From positions 1,192,634 through 1,256,633 of the forward strand of contig NC_018333.1 in NCBI RefSeq assembly GCF_000234665.1: DNA of 64,000 nucleotides, given 5' to 3'. Position 1 is the stretch's first letter. Every line of letters begins with the position of its first letter. A program made the position numbers and the translations under genes. This stretch comes from Leishmania mexicana MHOM/GT/2001/U1103 (lineage: Eukaryota; Euglenozoa; Kinetoplastea; Trypanosomatida; Trypanosomatidae). This document shows positions 30,230-39,142 of the stretch, piece after piece. The notes under the pieces are model-generated. The model made no database searches. It was not told the DNA's origin and worked only from the letters and a program-made list of their open reading frames with translations.

Positions 30230-32083
30230 ATGGCCACGGTTTACGCTAGCGTGTCTGGGAAAGAATTTGCGAAGGGGGTGACGCTGGATGAAGCGAATCG
30301 CATCGTGCGCGTTGACGCGGGCCTGCCGTCGCTGTCTGCCCTGCAGGTGGGCATGGTCGTGCGTTCCATTGGCGGGGTGCCGGTAGGGGATGGCCGATGC
30401 GAGCAGGCCCGCCACCACAGCAACCGATCGCAGGTGCTGGTGGTGCTCGGCGCGCCGCCCAAGGACGAATTTGATCTAAGCTCTGACGACGACGACGCAT
30501 CAAACTTTAAGCCTCCGTCGACACTCCCTCCGCTGCCGCCGGAGCTCAACAATAGTGTGGCCCAGAGCAGCTCCGCTGTTGTCTATGAGGCCACCACGAA
30601 GTGCGGGGCGGGTGGATGCGTCATCATCATGTGCGAGGGGGCCAATCCGGCCTTACCCATTACCTTGGCAGCCGAGAAGGCAGGGGCGGAGGTCATGTAC
30701 ATCGACACGGTGGCTCGCATGAAGACACGGCAGACTATGGAAAATGCCGGCGAGGTGTTGAAGAAGTCGCTGGAGAAAGGACTGTGGATCTACGTGGAGC
30801 AGGCGACCAAGTCTATTACGCTGCTGCGCCAGATTAGCGACTGCATTATGGAGGTCCGGGCGGCGGGCAAGATGCACGCTCAGTCTCGCGTGTTGCTCAT
30901 GTGCGAGCCGCATCCCCACTTCCCCGAGGCACTGATGCGCGGAAGCGTGACACTTCGCAGCCGACTGCAGAACAACAATGTGGCGGAGGTGGACATTCGC
31001 GAAGACCTATCGGAGAGCGCGCGCCGAAAGCAGGCCATCCAGGGCGATGATGTCGCCCCAAGTGAGACGGCCGCGAAGCCTGAGGTCACCAAAACCCGCA
31101 AGAAGGTGCGCATCTCGAATCAGGTGAACATTGTGCACCTCGAGAAGAGCACCTTCATGGAGATGAGCGCGAGCGCGCAGCCTTCAGTGGAAGCTGGTAC
31201 ATCCCACGACGGCATCTCACGCGTGGCCAAATACTCCTTCGGTTCGAATGAGAACTTGATCTCTCTCGCTTACGTGCGAGACCACCGCTTTGCTATCGGC
31301 ACGAATAGCGGCTACGTCGTTCTGATCGACCGCAACGGGCTCCCCCTGATCCAGTTCCGGCCCCACAAGGCGTGCATCTGGGATGTCAGTTTTTCCTCTC
31401 AGTTTGACTTCTCCACTGCTTGTGAAGACGGCACGAGCGTCATCTACAACTACTCGTTGACAAACCAGGAGCTGACAACGGTTTCCGTGGCCTCCTTCCA
31501 AAACGACGTGTTCGCCGTCACCTACGCAAACCCGAATGACGTGAGTAGCGGGGTGCTCTCTGGCGGACTCAGCGCCACTGTCTGCGTCTTGCACTCAGAC
31601 CGGCAAAACAGCTCTTTCATCGCCTGCCGCACGTCTATTCAAGCCATGTGCGCCACTCAGATGAACCAGGTGATCGTCGGGGGCGGAACTGGCGTCTGCA
31701 CACTTATCGACACCAATCACTGTGTGGTGACGGATATCACCCACGCCCACAAGAAGAAGGTGCCGGCCGTCAGCACACACGGTAGCGTAGCCGTGACCGG
31801 TGGCTTCGACTGCGTCTTGCGCCTCTGGGATGTGCGCAACGGCTTCCATTTGACGTCACAGCGACAGCTGAACGAGGTGATTACGGCGGTGGCGATGAAT
31901 GAGCGCTACATCTCAGCTTGCAGCGGCTCGAGCCTGTACGTGTGGGACCCGCGTAAAATGGATCGCACGCTGGCGGTGAAGGCGAATGCCTGGAAGGACT
32001 TGACGCGTGGGCTCGTACTAGACGGCAGCACAATTGTGACCGCCTCCGTGGACGGCGTGGCGCGCATCTGGGAGGTCAACTAA
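30230..32083 (+). CDS. PDZ-like / dynein-D6-like / WD40 fusion protein, 617 aa
   Basis: Three parts are visible. Residues 1-75 look like a PDZ fold (VRVDAGLPSLSALQVGMVVR, SIGGVPVGD). Residues 128-245 resemble the D6 P-loop-like region of dynein heavy chains: VIIMCEGANP, a helix with EVLKKSLEKGLWIYVEQATK corresponding to the dynein 'A-x-x-x-G-x-W-V-x-LQN-x-H' segment, and VLLMCEPHPHFPEALMRGS corresponding to the dynein 'R-L-x-L-T-S-x-P...FP...LLQ' segment. No Walker A motif is present. Residues about 325-617 form WD40 repeats (GGFDCVLRLWDVRN, ASVDGVARIWEVN at the end). There are no dynein stalk or other AAA modules, so it is not a motor. It is probably a cytoskeletal or flagellar scaffold. The start at 30230 is the first in-frame ATG. 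Confidence 0.8.
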   Translation: MATVYASVSGKEFAKGVTLDEANRIVRVDAGLPSLSALQVGMVVRSIGGVPVGDGRCEQARHHSNRSQVLVVLGAPPKDEFDLSSDDDDASNFKPPSTLPPLPPELNNSVAQSSSAVVYEATTKCGAGGCVIIMCEGANPALPITLAAEKAGAEVMYIDTVARMKTRQTMENAGEVLKKSLEKGLWIYVEQATKSITLLRQISDCIMEVRAAGKMHAQSRVLLMCEPHPHFPEALMRGSVTLRSRLQNNNVAEVDIREDLSESARRKQAIQGDDVAPSETAAKPEVTKTRKKVRISNQVNIVHLEKSTFMEMSASAQPSVEAGTSHDGISRVAKYSFGSNENLISLAYVRDHRFAIGTNSGYVVLIDRNGLPLIQFRPHKACIWDVSFSSQFDFSTACEDGTSVIYNYSLTNQELTTVSVASFQNDVFAVTYANPNDVSSGVLSGGLSATVCVLHSDRQNSSFIACRTSIQAMCATQMNQVIVGGGTGVCTLIDTNHCVVTDITHAHKKKVPAVSTHGSVAVTGGFDCVLRLWDVRNGFHLTSQRQLNEVITAVAMNERYISACSGSSLYVWDPRKMDRTLAVKANAWKDLTRGLVLDGSTIVTASVDGVARIWEVN

Positions 32084-34451
32084 GGCGTGGCGCGAAATGC
32101 TGGCCTTGCTGGTGTGTCGTATATTAGTGCAGGGAGACGCCGGGGGACAAGAGCGAAGGGACGCGGTTGTCTGCCGACGTGCGTGGGCGTGCACATGTGT
32201 GTATCGTTCTCTCTCGCAGTCTCCCTACACATGAAGCAATGTGGCACGCACAGACCTGGCAACGTGCCACATGCGAGGATGCTTCCTGCCTCTCCGCCTT
32301 ATCACCGGCCACCCTCCCCCCTCCCCACAGCCGTAGTCAGGCACACACACACACACACGCATGTGTATCCGTTTATACTTGTTCGCCTCATCATACACAC
32401 TTATACAAATGCCTCCGTGCTCACGCGTGTGTGTATGTGCCCGTTGCACTGCTTGTCGGTGACGAGGGAGAAGGCGACGGAGGAGGGTTGAAGGGGTGTA
32501 ACACAGCGCCCAACAAAGGACGGGTCCTTTATGTAGATATTAGGAGGTAGAATCGCCGCGGGAGAGAGGGAGGGTGAGAGGGAAAGGCCACGACGAGCGG
32601 CGCCGTGACGCGGATAGCGCCTCACATATTTCCTTTTGTTTTGTGCGTTCTTCTATTTTACCCCTCTATGCTCGCTCTGTGTTTCCACCTCCCCTCTCTC
32701 TCTTGTCCGTTCCCCTCTGGGTAACGCTGTGAGGACTCGCACATGGGCGAGGACGAGGCAGCCGTGCCTCTGCTCTTCCTTTTCCGGCTTCTCCCTGAAC
32801 ACGGAGGATGACACAGCCGAGTTAATCAGCGGAGGGGGCACTTAATTCGGACGCTCAGGGCAGGAGAGCTGGCGGGGCATGCATGGTGGAGATAGCAACT
32901 GCGTTAGCTTGGGCCGGTGTAGACGTGCGAGGAGGAGCGGAGTCCATCCGATCCCCCAGAAGGAGCACATGAACGATGGGGAGAACCACAGAGACATCTT
33001 TAGAGCGCACTATTTGGCCGTGTCGGAAGTCATACCCACGCACCAGGATACACACATGCTCGCGTACGTGCCAGCGCGTTTGGGGAGATGAAGTGTCTCG
33101 GTGTGCTGTTGGTAGCTGAACCGTGGTTTTGGACAGCATTAACAGATCATACTGCCATGCCTCACCCACCTACTCTCCTCTCTCGTTTCTTTTTTTCCTT
33201 TCTGGTGGTGGGTTGTTTGCTACCCAACCGACGTTGTCACTGCTGCCTCTTTTGCTCCTCTGCTTGCTGTGCTGGTGATGTCTCCTTCGCGGGTTCTCTC
33301 GCGCGCCTTCGCGTTGATTTCTGTGTTGCCTTTTTACGTTTTTATTTGCCTCCCTCCTCTTTGATGTATGTGCATGATGGAGAGCCTTATGGCGGTTCTT
33401 TGTGAATCCGCAGACATCTGCGTACGTCTCTCGATGCCTTTTCTTTGTGTGTGTGCGTGCACCTCGATGCCGGTGCCCGACGCGGCTATGCAGTTTCGTG
33501 TGCTTCCTCCTCCTTTCTAGTGGAGTGGCTTTTCCGTGCACGCATACTGTGCTGCGTCGTTGCCTTCATTATTACCTTCCACTCTGGTGTTCTTTATGAG
33601 TGCTTGGTGGTGTTTCGTTTTGTTCAAGTGCTTCTCCTTTCTTTCCGTACTCTTGACACGTCTTTTCATGTCACGGTCGCCAAGCGATACTACCCTTCGA
33701 AGTTGCCGTATGGCGGCATGCTCACAGGGATGGTGGTTTCCACTGGTGCTGCTGATCCGGCCAACCCGCCTCGCCCCATTTTTGTGCTTCACCGCTGCTG
33801 GGGCAAAAGAAGCAGCGGAGGCTCATAGAGAGAGAGGAACAGGGAGGAAAAACTTTGTGGTACTTGCGGGTCACGCTTTTGTAGATGAAATGCCCAGTGA
33901 CCACGATGATGGCACGGCGGAAGGAGCACTGACCGATGCAAGGGGACCACATCTTTGGTTGCATGTGAGGGTGCTGCCCCCGCCACCTTTGTTCGCTGTG
34001 CGATCTTTTCTGCACCTGTCCGACACAGCAGCAGCTTCGGCCACCCCACCCCCTCCCTCCCTCTCCCGCTGCACAGGAGGAGGCGCTCAGTGCTGATGCC
34101 CCCACCTATTCTCTCGCTCGCTCCCTTCCGTGCTGTATAACTTTCCATCCTGACACTCGCGTTTGACGTTATCTCTCTTCTTAAGCTGTTTGACATTCTT
34201 TTCCGTCCGTCGCGTGTAAGTGTATTTACATCCAGTGAGACGATCCGCTAGGGACCTGCTCAGTCCTGCCAGGGGACCACCGCGTCTCTACCACTTGGCA
34301 GAGGAACTACCTTTGTTTTCTGCACCGCGCTCCTTCCGCCTATCACCGCGGCGTGCGTACCTCTCTTCTCTCTCGAGCATTCCCTCATTTTGTTTCTGTG
34401 TCGCTCAGCCTCGCTATTCTGTTTCTCCTTTTTTCCCCTTACTGCATACTA
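32084..34451. other. Intergenic region, WD40 gene to TCP11 gene
   Basis: 2.4 kb without a supportable gene. It has a CA microsatellite at about 32342-32360 and T-rich tracts at 33185-33205 and 34380-34440. Short frames in it are pyrimidine-tract translations. Confidence 0.6.
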
Positions 34452-37073
34452 ATGTCCACTGGCGAAGATGCCGCAGGGGACGGCGGTGACATCGCCGCTC
34501 CTAAAGGCGCCCCAACACCCAAGCAGCGTGTACGGATTTCCGATAGCATGCGTGAGCTAAGCGACGATCTGCAGCAACTCGAGGACCTGGGCCTCTCCCT
34601 CGACCCTCTGACACCTCTGTCTTCTGACAGCGTGGAGCATATCCTCATCACGGACAGCTGGAGCTGCACTATGTGCGGCACCACCGGCGCGGCCATCTGC
34701 CCCCTCACCGGGAAGCCGCATCGCCGGCGTCTCGTTAGCATTGCCCAGCATGCCCTTCGGCTGATTGAGCTGCATGTCGGAAAGGTGTACGTGCGACCAG
34801 CACCGCTGTCGAAGCGCGTCGACGGCGAGGTGCAGGTGCGGACCCAGCGACGGCTGACCATGAATCCGCACACTTTTCTCTTGGCTTTCTACTTTGCGTC
34901 ACAGACATCGGCGGCCCCAGAGACTGCCGCTGATGAGGCTCGGACGCCGCCACGTTCGCGAAAGTCTGGCGCGTCCGGCAGCCGTGGAAGCGCAGAGTGG
35001 ACGGGAGAGTGTGCACGCCACTTGCTCGACGTCGTGCGCGCGATTAAGGTGTACGGCGCGTCTCCGACGGACGATGCCTACTGCCACTCGCTTCTGAAGT
35101 CGATGCGAAGTGCGTGGCTGCAGTACTCGCGGCAGGTTAAGCAGGAGCTGGCGGCAGACAGCGCTAGCGAGTTGGAGTCTCCGAAGGCGTGGCCGAGCGA
35201 TGAAAGCACTCCGGCATCATCACTCAAAACCGGAAAGGCTCGTGACGAGCTCGTGAGCTGCACCCGCTCGACGCTGATAGAGGCGGTGGCGCACTCCCGA
35301 AAAGATCCAGACAACCAGGACCTAAAGAGATTCACCGCGCTTCTCTATCAGCGGCTCTCCCGGCTCTGCACCGCTGACGAGTTTGCCGATATCAAGCGGC
35401 GCATCGAGCAAATTGAGGCGTACGACTCCACGCCACGAATAGAGTACGCCACCCCTCCGTGTTTAATGCTCGACGCGAACACAACAGCATCCGAAGACGA
35501 GGCCGGCGGTGCGGCAGCGGCGGTGGTGGGGTCTTCCACACCGGGCGGTGCTGCGGCGTCCAACTGCGAACGCCGGCGTGCTGGGCCTGAACTACCGCCC
35601 GGGTGGTACGTTGATGAGCGGGGTATATCACACCCGCCGGCCGACCACGAGGAGCGCAAGCGGCGCGAGCGCTATCTTCAGAAAGAGTTCAAGGCCCAAA
35701 AGGCATATGAGGCGGTCATGCAGATGGAGACGGACAAGGACAAGCCGGAGCAGCCACAGGCGAGGGTGGCCGCAGCCCTTACTCAAGCAGAGCTGCAGCT
35801 GCTGGCCACGGACCTCAACACAACCCCGCCGCACCTGCAGCGTCTCTTCGGCCTCCTGGCGCTTGTGGAGGATCGTTTTGTGGAGGCGCTGCCACCTCGC
35901 CTGCGTCCGCGCTTGCGGCAGGAGTTCCATGATGTGCTGGACTGGAACGTCATTCAGCGTCATGCTCGCGGTAATGCGCGCAACATCTCCAACCTGGTTC
36001 GGTTCGTTGGTGAAAAGGTGATCGAGTGCAGCTCTCCAGCACGGGAGGCCACCATGGTGGCCCGCATGTCTGCCGTGTGCGATGATATCGAGCGCTGCAC
36101 GCCTGATGTCGGCACCGCCGTGGCGAACGCGTTCGCGTTTCTTTTTGAGGCCATTCGCGAGCTGCGCGAGGACGTCGCGAAGTTCTCCCTTGCTATGATT
36201 AACGCGTCGCTGAAGCAGAACGCTGTGCAGTACATTCAAGAGTTCATCTCTGCGTGCTTGCCGCTGCCGCGCAAGTGGGCCCGCTCAATCGCCTTCCTGC
36301 AGCGCTTCATCAACGACGAAAGGGTGCTGTCATGGTCCTCGGTGAGTGTGCCCCAGGCGTGGACGTCCGTCACGGCAGAGGAGCGACGGGTGCGCGGTGC
36401 GCTGCTGATCGGAACGCTGGACTTGCTGCGCAGTGGCGGGCACACGAGTCTCGATCGCTGGGTGGACTTGCCGCCGGAGATATTCTACTTCGAGAAGCAC
36501 ATCATCTTCAAAGCAGCCAATACGGTGCAGGAATGCACGCTGCTGCTGCTGCTGGACGGCGCCATCTCGAGCGTGCTTGCGCGCCGCGCGATGAAGCAGG
36601 CGGCGGTGTCGGCCGTCATTCGCCACCTGCATAGTCAAATTATCTCGCTTCTCGCTGAGGACATCCGGCTCAATGCTCTCAAGGACTCGGTGATCGACTT
36701 CGTCGAGAGTCAACTGTACCGCCTACATGTTGGGGAGGCTGCGCACGACGACGAGGCCTCACTTGCGGCGGTTGCCCCGAAAGTCACCCTGACAGACACC
36801 GAAAAGCAGACGGTGCGGTCCACCATTGACAAGATGACGAACACTGAGGACCCACTCTACGTGACTTTTGAGCGGCGCGTGCTGCAGTTCATGGAGGTCA
36901 TGCTGGTGAGGAACACCGACGATGTGGCGCCTCTTGGATTGGTGACGGACACGCTGAAGCAGCAGATTCAACTGCTGCGCCACATGCTAGTGTTCCATTG
37001 GGAGGTGTACATGCCATCGTACCGTGAGCTGCTCCCGTCATTGTCGCTTGAATCGACGGCCACTGTGACGTGA
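34452..37073 (+). CDS. TCP11-family protein, 873 aa
   Basis: Residues about 470-870 match the T-complex protein 11 family: PPRLRPRLRQEFHDVLDWN with NVIQRHARGNARNISNLVRF (TCP11 'D-x-x-L-I-x-Q-A...G-x-x-D-I-x-x-L') and AKFSLAMINASLKQNAVQY (TCP11 'NF-x-I-x-x-x-R-P-x-L-x-x-x-x-V-x-Y'). The N-terminal part holds a possible zinc site (Cys72, Cys75, Cys83, His90), then acidic and Ser/Ala-rich linkers, a short LPPGWYVDERG stretch that only resembles the start of a WW domain, and a charged probable coiled coil at about 395-440. In other organisms TCP11/SOK1 proteins link to cAMP signalling or flagellar motility; the role in trypanosomatids is not known to me. The ATG at 34452 follows a long pyrimidine tract and the frame upstream has no other ATG that fits. 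Confidence 0.83.
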   Translation: MSTGEDAAGDGGDIAAPKGAPTPKQRVRISDSMRELSDDLQQLEDLGLSLDPLTPLSSDSVEHILITDSWSCTMCGTTGAAICPLTGKPHRRRLVSIAQHALRLIELHVGKVYVRPAPLSKRVDGEVQVRTQRRLTMNPHTFLLAFYFASQTSAAPETAADEARTPPRSRKSGASGSRGSAEWTGECARHLLDVVRAIKVYGASPTDDAYCHSLLKSMRSAWLQYSRQVKQELAADSASELESPKAWPSDESTPASSLKTGKARDELVSCTRSTLIEAVAHSRKDPDNQDLKRFTALLYQRLSRLCTADEFADIKRRIEQIEAYDSTPRIEYATPPCLMLDANTTASEDEAGGAAAAVVGSSTPGGAAASNCERRRAGPELPPGWYVDERGISHPPADHEERKRRERYLQKEFKAQKAYEAVMQMETDKDKPEQPQARVAAALTQAELQLLATDLNTTPPHLQRLFGLLALVEDRFVEALPPRLRPRLRQEFHDVLDWNVIQRHARGNARNISNLVRFVGEKVIECSSPAREATMVARMSAVCDDIERCTPDVGTAVANAFAFLFEAIRELREDVAKFSLAMINASLKQNAVQYIQEFISACLPLPRKWARSIAFLQRFINDERVLSWSSVSVPQAWTSVTAEERRVRGALLIGTLDLLRSGGHTSLDRWVDLPPEIFYFEKHIIFKAANTVQECTLLLLLDGAISSVLARRAMKQAAVSAVIRHLHSQIISLLAEDIRLNALKDSVIDFVESQLYRLHVGEAAHDDEASLAAVAPKVTLTDTEKQTVRSTIDKMTNTEDPLYVTFERRVLQFMEVMLVRNTDDVAPLGLVTDTLKQQIQLLRHMLVFHWEVYMPSYRELLPSLSLESTATVT

Positions 37074-39142
37074 GCCGGCGCCGCTCCGTCCACAGCAGCC
37101 GTTGTGAGCTACTCGACGGAAGCGCTTGAGTGTATCATGGAGGTGTGCGAATGCGTGTGTCGCCCTGATGGGGGGAGTGGGGTGTCTTGTTTGCGTCCCG
37201 CATAGGTTTCTGATGCTTCCGCCGCTGTCACTTCACACGGGTGTATGGGCGTGTGTGGTTGTTCCATGTGTCCGAGTTCGGCGTAGCGTGCCGTAAGTGA
37301 CGCAGTGGTGCGATTAGCGTTGTTGTGTTCAACGCCAGTCAGCGCCGTTATTGTATGAGGGCCTTGCATATGTCTTCGACTCTGTTCTTCCTGCCTCCGT
37401 GGAGGCGTATGTGCACGAATGTACGTACACTCGCGCAAAACCCAGCCGGGTACACACCCACATACACATGCACTCTCTCTATTTTTCTTATGTAAAGTTG
37501 CGCTTGTGCGGATGTATGAGCTGCACCTCCCTAAGCTTGCTTCGTTCCATTCCATTCTCTAACATGCCCAGCGCCTCTGTTTCCATTGTGTAGGTTCGTG
37601 GGTAATGATTTTCTCTCGTCGCTGTCTCGACTCTACTGTCCTCCGCGCATTACCGACGCAGAGTCTGCCCTTCTCCCTCCCCCTTCCCTCTGACCGCGCC
37701 TCACACTGATCTTGCACGGCGTGCTTGTGACAGCGTGCACGGTGCGGACGGCTGCAGTTTATAGCGGAGCGAGGGGGGGGGTGGCGGAGGCAGAGGAACG
37801 TGATTTTAATGCATTGGCTGCTTTCATCTCCACAAAGGAAAAGAAACGAAAAAATCTCAAAAACAGCACAACAACGATGGGGCTGTGCTGACGCAACACA
37901 GCGCCCAGGACCGGTATGGCACAAGCAGGGTGAGTGGTGGGCTGCGAGTGGAAGGGGCCCAGGCCCGTATCCCCACTGTGCCCCGTCTGACGCACGCTCT
38001 CGGTTTGTGTGTTTTCATGGAGGGACATGGAACTCGAGGCGACCCCCGTGAAGCCGCAGCGAAAGCTGGGGAGGAGCATTGTTATGCGTCTCCTGCCCCC
38101 CCCCCTTTTCCAAGACCCCACGTTTTTCGACTAGTGCCTCCGTCGTGTACACTCTGCGCGCGCCGGCGCGCATCTCATTTGACTGCATCTCACTCCCTCT
38201 TGCTCAACCCTCTCCGTTCTTGTGTATTTCTCCTCATCTTCACGTACCTCACTTACTGGGCCGACTCCTCACTTGCTCCTGTGTGCATGCACGTCGCTCG
38301 ACTCCTGGCGCACCTCCTACCCGCACACGACTCCACCGTTCGCGTTCTGTCGGCGCTGCCGTCTACCGCGTCGTGCACACGCTGCTTCTCTGACGTTGCG
38401 CACTCCTTGCGTACCTATCTGCCTTGCACTGCACACGCGCACGTGTCGTTGCGGGCCAGATCTGCAGGTCTATCCTTTTTGTTTTGTCGTTTCGCCTCTC
38501 GCCACTTGGTGCTGGATAGTTCAGCCTAATTCTTGTCCTCTTTTGTCCTTCCTCCGCCTTCGACTCTTTCGCCGCCCTCTGCTGGTTGCGCGCATCCACT
38601 TACCACAAGAAAAAAAAAACAGCGCGGCACGCCAGAATTGCGGTACGTACGAGGAGGCTATAGCGAACTACATACACAGAATAACTCCATATATTCAGGT
38701 CTGTCTCGTGGTCTGTGCGTGTGCGTGCAGCTGACTATCTTCCTGCAGTCACTGCGTTGGTGACTACACTCTTCAAGTCTTTCAGACATCCCCTTTTCTG
38801 CGGCTGTCGTCGTCGCCGCGGATTTCTCTCGCTACTGAATTCTTTTTTCTTTGTTTTCGCCTCCGCCCCCTTTTCCCTTGCTTGCGCGTGTGTGCGCTGG
38901 TGACATCGACGTCTTGAGCGTGGTGTAATTCGGGTTCAGAGGAGCCTTCATAGAGTTAGCGAGTGAGAGTGCACGAAGTATCGAGTCCACATCTAGCGTG
39001 GAGCTGAGCTGAACTGACGAATTTGTGTCCGTACTGTCCTTGTCCCTAGACTTTCTTTTTCTTTTCTCTGCACAGGGGTACCCCTTGCGTGCGTCGTCGC
39101 GTCCGTTCTCTTTTCGCAGCTCCTTCATCCCTACGCGGTACC
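37074..39142. other. Intergenic region, TCP11 gene to MKT1
   Basis: 2.1 kb, no gene supported. An A-rich stretch lies at about 37836-37876. It ends with the MKT1 acceptor. Confidence 0.6.
39051..39075 (+). promoter_or_regulatory. Predicted trans-splice acceptor of MKT1
   Basis: A pyrimidine tract (CTTTCTTTTTCTTTTCTCTG) is followed directly by CACAG at 39071-39075. The ATG at 39143 lies 67 bases further. One of the most canonical acceptors in the window. Confidence 0.6.

Noticed and set aside
31236..31246. GGTTCGAAT, a tRNA B-box-like word
   Set aside because: It lies in frame inside the WD40 gene and no A box or cloverleaf is present around it.
35610..35645. WW domain in the TCP11-family protein
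   Set aside because: Only the LPPGWYVDERG start resembles a WW domain; the second Trp and the central Tyr pair are missing.
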